A stretch of DNA of 64,000 nt. Origin: Rhizobium laguerreae (lineage in GTDB: Bacteria > Pseudomonadota > Alphaproteobacteria > Rhizobiales > Rhizobiaceae). Positions 57,375 through 64,000 of the stretch are shown here, piece by piece. The stretch lies in NCBI RefSeq assembly GCF_002008165.1, contig NZ_MRDM01000008.1, positions 62,001 to 126,000 on the forward strand, given 5' to 3'. The notes beneath the pieces are model-generated. The model had not been told where the DNA came from. It made no database searches and saw only the letters and a list, made by a program, of their open reading frames with translations. The position numbers were made by a program, and so were the translations under genes. Position 1 is the first letter of the stretch. The number at the start of each line of letters is the position of its first letter.

Positions 57375-59312
57375 TCAGAACTCCGTCCACTCTTCCTGAA
57401 CGGTCGCCGCGGCACTCGCCTGTCTTCCACCGAAGGCCTTGGCGACGGTGCGGGTCAAAGCGTGGGCCGGCGAGGCGACCGGGCGGGCATTGGTGCCGGC
57501 AACGCTTGCGCGCGGCGCAGGGGCCACCTGGCCGAGCTTGAACTGGCGCAGCAATTCTTCGAGAGCATTTGCCTCCTGGGCGAGCGCATGGCTGGCCGCG
57601 GTCTGCTCCTCGACCATGGCGGCGTTCTGCTGTGTGCCCTGGTCCATGTTGTTGACGGCGGTGTTGATCTCCTGCAGGCCGATCGACTGTTCGCGCGTGG
57701 CGGTGACGATGGCGCTGACGTGGTGGTTGATCTCCTGCACCTCGGAGACGATGACCTCCAGCGCCTTGCCGGTTTCGCCGACCAAGCCGACGCCGGCGAC
57801 GACTTGTTCGCCCGAGGTGGTGATCAGCGCCTTGATCTCCTTGGCGGCCTTCGCCGAGCGCTGGGCAAGCTCGCGCACTTCCTGGGCGACGACCGCAAAG
57901 CCCTTGCCGGCATCGCCGGCGCGGGCGGCTTCGACGCCGGCGTTCAGAGCCAAAAGGTTGGTCTGGAAGGCGATGTCGTCGATGACGCCGATGATGTTTG
58001 AGATTTCGCCCGAGGACTTCTCGATCTGCTGCATGGCGGAGACGGCCTTGCGGACGACTTCGCCAGATTTCTCGGCGCCGAGACGGGCGCGCTCGACGAG
58101 ATTGCCGACATCCTCGGCGCGCTTGGCGCTGTCGCGGACGGTCGTCGTCACTTCCTCGAGCGCAGCTGCGGTCTCTTCGACGGCGGCGGCCTGCTGCTCG
58201 GTGCGGTGGGCCAGATCGTCGGCGGCGGAGCGGATTTCGCCGGCGCCGGCATTGATCGCCGAGGCGTTGCGGCCGACCGATTGCAGTGCCGCCTGCAGCT
58301 TTTCGACGGCGTGGTTGAAGTCGTTGCGCAGGCTGTCATATTGCGAGGCGAAGGGCGTCTGGAGACGACCGGCCATATCGCCATTGGCAAGTTCGGCAAG
58401 GCCGCCCGCCAAAGCGTCGATGGCATAGCGGATCTCGCCTTCCTCGCGCGCCTTCTGCTCGTCGCCTGCCCGGCGCTGGCGCTCGGCGTCATCGCGCATG
58501 CGGTCGGTCTCGCCGGCAAGGCGCAGCTTCTCGATCGCCGCCTGCTTGAAGACCAGGACCGACTGGGCCATGCGGCCGATTTCGTCGCCGCGCTCGACAG
58601 CCGGAACCTCGATATCGTTCTGACCGCCGGCAAGGCGGTCCATGGCGGCGGTCATGCCGACGACCGGGCGGACGATGATGCGCGACATCAGCCAGGCAAG
58701 CATGGCGGCGGCAAGCGAGGCGACGATGCCGCCGGCAATGAGCGTCGTCTTCAGATGGCTGTTGGCATCGGCGCGGATTGCGGCGAGCGCATTCGACTTT
58801 TCACGCGCGGTGGCCTTGATCTTGGCGGAGGCTTGGCGGAAGCCGTCGAGCTGGCCCTTGGTGGCGTTGACGCCGATCTTGACGACCTCTGCGATCGGCA
58901 TGTCGGTTTCCTTGCGCGCCTTGGTCTGCGGCTCGGCAAGTTCATGGAAGTAGAGATCGGCGGCCTTCTGCATGCCGTCGATCATCTCGACCAGCTGCGG
59001 CTCGCCGGCCGCCGTCTGCTTGGCGGCGGCAATAGCCTTCAGCATGCGCTCGCGGTTGGCGAAGACATCGCCATAGGTGCTGTCGCTGCGGAAGAGGATG
59101 AAGCCGCGCAGATTGACGGCCTGTTCGAGCATCGCCTGCAACGCATCGTCGATCTGGTTGACGAGCAGCTCGGATTTTTCCTGTTCGGCGGAAGCGGACG
59201 CGGACGCCGTCGCCTTGGAATAGACGAAAGCGGAAACGGCGACGAAAATGAGAATGAGGGCTGCGAACGTGGCCGCAAGCTTACCGTTCAAGGATATGTT
59301 TTTGGCGGACAT
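57375..59312 (-). CDS. Methyl-accepting chemotaxis protein
   Basis: A 645-residue receptor with TM1 ([20 protein letters not shown]), a helical periplasmic sensor about 35-195 (HBM-like), TM2 ([19 protein letters not shown]), two HAMP-like stretches and a signalling domain. Its hairpin tip is [40 protein letters not shown]. The C-terminus EEWTEF resembles the NWETF-type pentapeptide that binds CheR/CheB. ATG 59312 has GGAG upstream; the frame is open to 59426. Confidence 0.93.
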   Translation of the reverse strand: MSAKNISLNGKLAATFAALILIFVAVSAFVYSKATASASASAEQEKSELLVNQIDDALQAMLEQAVNLRGFILFRSDSTYGDVFANRERMLKAIAAAKQTAAGEPQLVEMIDGMQKAADLYFHELAEPQTKARKETDMPIAEVVKIGVNATKGQLDGFRQASAKIKATAREKSNALAAIRADANSHLKTTLIAGGIVASLAAAMLAWLMSRIIVRPVVGMTAAMDRLAGGQNDIEVPAVERGDEIGRMAQSVLVFKQAAIEKLRLAGETDRMRDDAERQRRAGDEQKAREEGEIRYAIDALAGGLAELANGDMAGRLQTPFASQYDSLRNDFNHAVEKLQAALQSVGRNASAINAGAGEIRSAADDLAHRTEQQAAAVEETAAALEEVTTTVRDSAKRAEDVGNLVERARLGAEKSGEVVRKAVSAMQQIEKSSGEISNIIGVIDDIAFQTNLLALNAGVEAARAGDAGKGFAVVAQEVRELAQRSAKAAKEIKALITTSGEQVVAGVGLVGETGKALEVIVSEVQEINHHVSAIVTATREQSIGLQEINTAVNNMDQGTQQNAAMVEEQTAASHALAQEANALEELLRQFKLGQVAPAPRASVAGTNARPVASPAHALTRTVAKAFGGRQASAAATVQEEWTEF

Positions 59313-59531
59313 CGGTGATTTCTCCTGACGACAGTCGACGCGGCGAGAGGCAGGTCGCGCAAGACGCAACCGCCGGGATGTTTGAAGCTGAGAACATGAT
59401 CGGCGTGGAAACGCGTGCGCCGTCATGGCGCCGAGCGGATCGAATGAACCGCTGCAATCACACCGACCCTACCCGCGCAGGCTTTAAATTTGTTTAAATT
59501 TGTGCAGCGCAGCAGCGGCCAAACCTGCGGA

Positions 59532-60527
59532 TTATTGTGCCGTTTCCGGAGGATTGAGGATCAGGATGTCTAAATCCTTTGAGGGATCGAAATCCTCTGA
59601 TGTCATCCGAAAGGTCGTCGGGCCGATCTTCTGAACGTTGCTGCCGCAAAAGCTGATGAGGCTGCCGGGCTTGCCCTTGTCGATCGTCAGCTGGAAGCGC
59701 TTGATTGGCCCCGCCCAGTTGGCGCCGGTCGACAGCACATAGGAAATCCAGCTTTCGGTATAGTTGGCGCCGCCGGTCTCGGCTTCCCGGGCACGCTGCT
59801 GGGCGACCCTGACGAAGTCGCCGTCGAGGCAGTATTTGCGGGAATATTCCTCGAAGCGCTCACCCTTCGGCTCGCCACCCTCGAGGAAGCTGATGGCGAC
59901 GGTGCCGCCGACGGCCGGCTTGTAGCGATGCTCGACGCTGACCTTCTTTTTTGCCGGAAAGGTGGTGCGCCACCAATAGGTCGAGCGCAGCGTCCAGAGC
60001 GGCACGAGATCAATCTCGGCATCGCCGGCGCCCATGGGATAAACAAGGCCGCGGGCGATCCAGTCCTTGCGGACGGTTTCGGGAAGTTTGGCCAGCGCCT
60101 CGGTGGTCTTCTGGCTATAGGGCAGAACGGGAATGCCCTGCTTGGCGAACTCGTCGGTGACGTCGATGCCGAGCGAGACGACGCGCTGCTGCAGCTTGGC
60201 GGTGATCGGACTGCCATCCTGCAGGGTGGAAAAATGCAGGAAATTGTCGCTGTCATAATCGGAGATGGCGGAATTATTGTCCACCTGACCTGATATGTCG
60301 GGCATCGGGAAGGCGACCAGGCTCTCGACATCCTTGTCGGAGCTGTTTTCGAAGACGTAGTCGACACGGACTTCCGAAGCGGAGATGAAAAGATCCTCCT
60401 CTGCCATGCTGACATCGTCGGATTGGGCAAAGATCAGCCCGCCGGTCTTGATTTCGGCCAGAGTGTCGTTCGCGAGCGCAGGCGATGCGATCCCCGCGGC
60501 GACAAGAAGAGTGAAGAGCTTCAGCAT
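59532..60527 (-). CDS. DUF4424 family exported protein
   Basis: A 331-residue protein with a signal peptide (LKLFTLLVAAGIASPALA). It has the DUF4424 pattern: TLAEIKTGGLIFAQSDDVSM, RVDYVFENSSDKDVESLVAFPMPDI, LYPMGAGDAEIDLVPLWTLRSTYWW and FCGSNVQKIGPTTF. It probably folds into beta sandwiches in the periplasm; the function is unknown. It lies between the chemoreceptor and tlyA and is divergent from tlyA. Confidence 0.9.
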   Translation of the reverse strand: MLKLFTLLVAAGIASPALANDTLAEIKTGGLIFAQSDDVSMAEEDLFISASEVRVDYVFENSSDKDVESLVAFPMPDISGQVDNNSAISDYDSDNFLHFSTLQDGSPITAKLQQRVVSLGIDVTDEFAKQGIPVLPYSQKTTEALAKLPETVRKDWIARGLVYPMGAGDAEIDLVPLWTLRSTYWWRTTFPAKKKVSVEHRYKPAVGGTVAISFLEGGEPKGERFEEYSRKYCLDGDFVRVAQQRAREAETGGANYTESWISYVLSTGANWAGPIKRFQLTIDKGKPGSLISFCGSNVQKIGPTTFRMTSEDFDPSKDLDILILNPPETAQ

Positions 60528-60655
60528 AGAGCACCCCCATGCGGCCCGCCCCGCGATCGCCGCGGCAGGATTATCGCCGAAAGCTTTCGAGGGTCAATGA
60601 CGGTCTTGGGAACAAAATGCTTGCAACCGGCGGCTTTGCCGGTCATGCACAGCCG

Positions 60656-61402
60656 ATGTCAGATCAAAACACCCAACGTCTCGACCAACTTCTCGTCTCC
60701 CTCGGCCTGTTTGCCAGCCGCTCACGCGCCCGCGACGCCGTGCAGCGCGGCACCGTCAGGATCGGCGGCCAGGTGGTCACGAAGGCCGGCGCGCTGTTTA
60801 GCGCGGACGCGGCAATCGAGATCGACGATCCGGCGCAGGACTATGTCTCGCGCGCCGCGCTGAAGCTTGCCGCAGCACTCGACCATTTCCGGCTCGATCC
60901 CGCCGGCCACCACTGTCTGGATGTCGGCGCTTCCACCGGCGGCTTTACCGAGGTGCTGCTGCAGCGCGGCGCCGCGCATGTCACCGCGATCGATGTCGGC
61001 CATGGGCAGATGCATCCGCGCATATCAGGCGATCCGCGGGTGACCAACAGGGAGGGCCTCAACGCCCGCAACCTGACGGCAGAGGATATCGGCCATCCCG
61101 CCACCTTCATCGTTTCCGACGTCTCCTTCATCACGCTGAAGCTGGCGCTCGCGCCGGCCCTTGAGATCGCCGAACCCGGCGCTGTCGCCGTGCTGCTGGT
61201 CAAGCCGCAGTTCGAGGCCGGGCGCGAGGCGATCGGCAAGGGCGGGATGCTGAAGGACCCCTCGTCCGCTCCCACCGTTGCTGCGGAACTGGAGCGCTGG
61301 TTCATCGAGGGTATGGGCTGGAAAAGCCTCGGCCTCATCCCCTCCCCGATTTCCGGCGGCGATGGCAATCAGGAATTTCTTCTGGCAGGATTGAAACCGT
61401 GA
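60656..61402 (+). CDS. tlyA: TlyA family rRNA 2'-O-methyltransferase
   Basis: A 248-residue protein with an N-terminal S4 domain (QRLDQLLVSLGLFASRSRARDAVQRGTVRIGG) and an FtsJ-like SAM domain (LDVGASTGGFTEVLLQRGA, FIVSDVSFITLKLALAPAL, KPQFEAG). It methylates ribosomal RNA; the old name hemolysin is misleading. ATG 60656 is the family start. It overlaps the next gene by four bases. Confidence 0.94.
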   Translation: MSDQNTQRLDQLLVSLGLFASRSRARDAVQRGTVRIGGQVVTKAGALFSADAAIEIDDPAQDYVSRAALKLAAALDHFRLDPAGHHCLDVGASTGGFTEVLLQRGAAHVTAIDVGHGQMHPRISGDPRVTNREGLNARNLTAEDIGHPATFIVSDVSFITLKLALAPALEIAEPGAVAVLLVKPQFEAGREAIGKGGMLKDPSSAPTVAAELERWFIEGMGWKSLGLIPSPISGGDGNQEFLLAGLKP

Positions 61403-62649
61403 GCACCGAAACCGTCAAGATCGAGAAGCTCGGCGCCCAGGGCGACGGTATCGCCAGCAGCGCCGGCGGACCTGTCTATGTGCCCTTTTCCCTGCCCGGC
61501 GAAACGGTGGCGATTGCCCGGGTCAAGAGCCAGGGCACGATCATGTCGATCACGACGCCCTCGCCCGACCGGCAGGAGCCGCCCTGCCGGCATTTCGGCC
61601 CGGATGGCGTCAACGGCACCTGCGGCGGATGCACGCTGCAGCATATGGCAGATGCGCCCTACCGCGCCTTCAAGCGACAGTTGGTCATCGATGCGCTGAA
61701 ATCGAAGGGGCTGACATCAGAAGTCGGGGAGATCGTTCCGGCTCGGCCGGGCGAACGGCGGCGCGTGGTGTTTGCGGCGCGCAAGACCGAGAAGGACATG
61801 CTAATCGGCTTCAACCAGGCCGAAAGCCACCATATCGTCGCCATCGAGGAATGTCCGATCTCGTCGGCAGGGATCATCGCCCGGCTGCCGGCGATCAGGG
61901 CGATGGCTGCATCGCTCGCGACCAGTGCCGAACCCTTCCGCGTCGCCGTACTCGAAACGCTTTCCGGCCTCGACATCTCAGTCGACGACGTGAAGAAGCT
62001 CTCCGACCCGCAGCGGCGCAAGGCGATCGAGACCGCGCTCAGCCTGCGCGGCATCGCCCGTGTTTCGCTGAACGGGGAAATCCTCGTCGAGCCGTCGAAG
62101 CCGATGGTCGAATTCGGCGGCGTCCAGGTTTCACCGCCGCCGGGCGGCTTCACCCAGGCAACCAAGCCCGCGGAAGAGGCGATGGCCGAACTGGTGCTTG
62201 CTCATGTCGGCAAGTCGAAGCGGATCGCCGATCTCTTTGCCGGCTCCGGCACGTTTTCGCTGCGCCTGGCGCGGATCGGCCGTGTGCACGCCGTCGAAGC
62301 CGAGGCAAAGGCGCTCGCCGCACTCGATCATGCGGCCCGCAACACGCAAGGGCTGAAACCGATCACCGTCGAAAAGCGCGATCTCTTTCGCCGTCCTTTG
62401 ATGACGCAGGAATTCAAGCCCTTTGACGCCGTCGTCTTCGATCCGCCGCGCGCCGGAGCCGAGTTCCAGTGCCAGGAACTCGCCCGCTCAGGCGTGAAGA
62501 GGATCGTGGCCGTCAGCTGCAATCCGCTGACGCTGGCGCGGGATCTCGCGATCCTCGTCGAGGGCGGCTACCGCATTACCGGCGTGACGCCGATCGACCA
62601 GTTCCTCTGGACCTCGCATGTCGAGGTGGTGGCGACGCTGGAGAAATAG
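61399..62649 (+). CDS. TrmA/RlmD-family RNA uridine-C5 methyltransferase
   Basis: A 416-residue protein. It has an N-terminal TRAM domain, an Fe-S cysteine cluster (CRHFGPDGVNGTCGGCTLQH), the SAM motif ADLFAGSGTFSLRLARIG and the catalytic Cys in VAVSCNPLTLARDL with the base Glu region. It methylates U in rRNA or tRNA; the exact target cannot be told. It starts at GTG 61399, overlapping tlyA by GTGA. Confidence 0.92.
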   Translation: MSTETVKIEKLGAQGDGIASSAGGPVYVPFSLPGETVAIARVKSQGTIMSITTPSPDRQEPPCRHFGPDGVNGTCGGCTLQHMADAPYRAFKRQLVIDALKSKGLTSEVGEIVPARPGERRRVVFAARKTEKDMLIGFNQAESHHIVAIEECPISSAGIIARLPAIRAMAASLATSAEPFRVAVLETLSGLDISVDDVKKLSDPQRRKAIETALSLRGIARVSLNGEILVEPSKPMVEFGGVQVSPPPGGFTQATKPAEEAMAELVLAHVGKSKRIADLFAGSGTFSLRLARIGRVHAVEAEAKALAALDHAARNTQGLKPITVEKRDLFRRPLMTQEFKPFDAVVFDPPRAGAEFQCQELARSGVKRIVAVSCNPLTLARDLAILVEGGYRITGVTPIDQFLWTSHVEVVATLEK

Positions 62650-62651
62650 GC

Positions 62652-63662
62652 GTGTCTGTCGAAAAGACCAAAAGACGCAACCCATACTATAACGGCCCCG
62701 TGTCCGATCATTTCGACGGCACGCATTTCTTCAATCCCGAAGGTATTGAGCCCCTTGGTTTCCGTGATCTGATGCGGTGGCAATTCGGCGGTGGCCGTGA
62801 GCCTTGGCCGAGGTCGGTCCCAAGTCCGTACGCGGCGGCCAAGCCGGATCCATACGTCGACGGCGCGGACCTAAGGGTGACCATGGTCGGCCATGCAACA
62901 ATGCTCGTGCAGGTCGCCGGACTGAATATCCTCACCGACCCGGTGTGGTCGGAGCGCGCGAGTCCCTTGGCTTTTGCCGGACCCAAGCGCGTCGTCCCAC
63001 CCGGCATCGCGTTCGATGATTTGCCGCCAATCGATCTCGTGCTGGTATCGCACAATCATTATGATCATCTCGATATCGCAACGCTCAGGCGGTTGGGTGC
63101 GAAGCATCGGCCGCGTGTCGTGACGCCACTCGGCAATGACACGATCATACGCCGTGCCGTGCCTGATATAGAGACGACATCGATGGACTGGGGCGAGCGC
63201 ATTTCGCACGCCGGAATAAGCATTGATGCGGAGCCTGCACACCATTGGTCCGCCCGCGGAACCGCCGATCGCCGGATGGCACTCTGGGCGTCGTTCGTTT
63301 TGTCGACTCCAGCCGGAAAAATTTATCACGTCGGAGATACCGGCTTTCACCACGGCATCAATTACAAAGCGGCACAGCAGAAGCATGGCGGCTTTCGCTT
63401 GGCCATTTTACCCTTCGGCGCATATGAGCCGCGATGGTTCATGAAAGGGCAGCACCAGAATCCGCAAGAGGCGGTGAACGGGATGAAGTTGGCAAATGCG
63501 GCCTATGTGGCCGGGCATCACTTCGCCACGTTCCAACTGACGAATGAAGCGGTCGACGCGCCGGCAAGAGCCTTGCGAGACGCAATGAGCGAGCATGATA
63601 TCCCCCCGGAACGGTTCCGGCCGCTCAGGGCCGGCGAGGTATTCGATGTGCCGGCCGCCTAA
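62652..63662 (+). CDS. MBL-fold metallo-hydrolase (NAPE-PLD/UlaG-like)
   Basis: A 336-residue metallo-beta-lactamase-fold protein. It has VGHATMLVQVAGLNILTDPVWS, the HxHxDH-type metal motif in SHNHYDHLDI, YHVGDTGFHHG and the C-terminal YVAGHHFATFQLT. The layout resembles N-acyl-phosphatidylethanolamine phospholipase D-like lipid hydrolases; the substrate is unknown. GTG 62652 follows the methyltransferase stop by two bases. Confidence 0.85.
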   Translation: MSVEKTKRRNPYYNGPVSDHFDGTHFFNPEGIEPLGFRDLMRWQFGGGREPWPRSVPSPYAAAKPDPYVDGADLRVTMVGHATMLVQVAGLNILTDPVWSERASPLAFAGPKRVVPPGIAFDDLPPIDLVLVSHNHYDHLDIATLRRLGAKHRPRVVTPLGNDTIIRRAVPDIETTSMDWGERISHAGISIDAEPAHHWSARGTADRRMALWASFVLSTPAGKIYHVGDTGFHHGINYKAAQQKHGGFRLAILPFGAYEPRWFMKGQHQNPQEAVNGMKLANAAYVAGHHFATFQLTNEAVDAPARALRDAMSEHDIPPERFRPLRAGEVFDVPAA

Positions 63663-63724
63663 TCGCTATCCGTTTGCTCCGGGTGTTGGTCGGCCTGCTG
63701 ACCGAGATCGCCGCGAAGCGATGC

Positions 63725-64000
63725 TCAGCGGCGCATGAAGGCTTCGAAGGCCGCCCGGGCCTCGGCGCTTTTCAGCCGCGCGGAGAAATAGCGGGCCTCC
63801 TCGTCGATGCGGGCGATGATCTCGCCACGATCGCCGCGAGTGAGATCGCGGGCGATGCGCAGCGCCTCCGGCGGCTTGGCCGCGAGCTTTGCAGCGAGGC
63901 CAAGCGTCATGGCATCGACCTCGCCTGGCTCAACGACCTTCCAGACCAGGCCGGCTTCCTTCGCTTCCTCGGCGGAGAATGCTTCGCCGGCCGCCAGCAG
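63725..64000 (-). CDS. Enoyl-CoA hydratase/isomerase family protein, C-terminal part
   Basis: The frame is open to the window edge and reads LLAAGEAFSAEEAKEAGLVW, then VVEPGEVDAMTLGLAAKLAA and the C-terminal EEARYFSARLKSAEARAAFEAFMRR. This is the C-terminal helical region of crotonases, which act in fatty acid beta-oxidation. The catalytic N-terminal domain lies beyond the window, so the substrate class is not known. Confidence 0.88.
   Translation of the reverse strand: MLAAGEAFSAEEAKEAGLVWKVVEPGEVDAMTLGLAAKLAAKPPEALRIARDLTRGDRGEIIARIDEEARYFSARLKSAEARAAFEAFMRR

Noticed and set aside
55807..57390. 527-codon minus-strand frame opposite dxs
   Set aside because: It is an antisense shadow; dxs motifs are intact on the plus strand.

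Overview
The window reads as ordinary chromosomal DNA of a Rhizobium of the leguminosarum/etli group. The evidence is a complete malonate operon (matABC with divergent matR and a MatR operator), an alphaproteobacterial aa3 cytochrome oxidase cluster, bioMNY, very GC-rich codon use, and at least five copies of a palindromic rhizobial intergenic mosaic repeat. No rRNA, tRNA, CRISPR array, prophage or intact insertion sequence was found.

Layout. 0-5.3 kb: a TetR regulator divergent from a RidA protein, two small genes, and a Zur-boxed zinc ABC operon (small membrane peptide, ATPase, permease, binding protein). 5.5-9.3 kb: peroxiredoxin, DsbD-like exported protein, YqgE, a CsbD stress gene with an ECF-type promoter, and a zinc peptidase. 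9.5-19.7 kb (minus strand): rnhA-thrB-ispH, SURF1, DUF983, then ctaE-ctaG-small protein-ctaB-ctaD-ctaC, with an opposite-strand CPT-type kinase gene wedged in. 20-30.5 kb: mostly single genes (ialB-like, tldD, GNAT, MazG-like, DD-carboxypeptidase, polysaccharide deacetylase, pdxH, surface lipoprotein, DnaJ-like, fabI, phosphatase, DUF1344). 30.8-40.1 kb: a CHASE-PAS-GGDEF-EAL protein, aroC, ribB, a YcaQ-like protein and the bioMNY biotin transporter. 40.2-44.2 kb: an accessory signalling patch with DUF4334, an RsbQ-like hydrolase co-translated with a PAS histidine kinase, a glycine-rich membrane peptide, a frameshifted adenylate cyclase and DUF3307. 44.3-51.4 kb: a second, compact methionyl-tRNA synthetase preceded by a leader-peptide attenuator, then the mat operon. 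51.4-64 kb: thioesterase, HDAC-like deacetylase, xseB, SDR, pirin, dxs, a chemoreceptor, DUF4424, tlyA, a TrmA/RlmD-family RNA methyltransferase, an MBL hydrolase and the 3' end of an enoyl-CoA hydratase gene.

The most interesting signal is upstream of the second metG on the minus strand. A 16-codon reading frame, MDNTLISTFVMMMPRS, carries three consecutive Met codons. Its predicted promoter places the transcript 5' end on its own ATG. It is followed by three mutually exclusive hairpins ending in a U-tract terminator. This is the logic of the rhizobial trpL attenuator, apparently re-used to sense Met-tRNA charging. Second in interest are the RsbQ-like hydrolase/PAS-kinase pair and the 42-residue membrane peptide that opens the Zur-controlled zinc operon.
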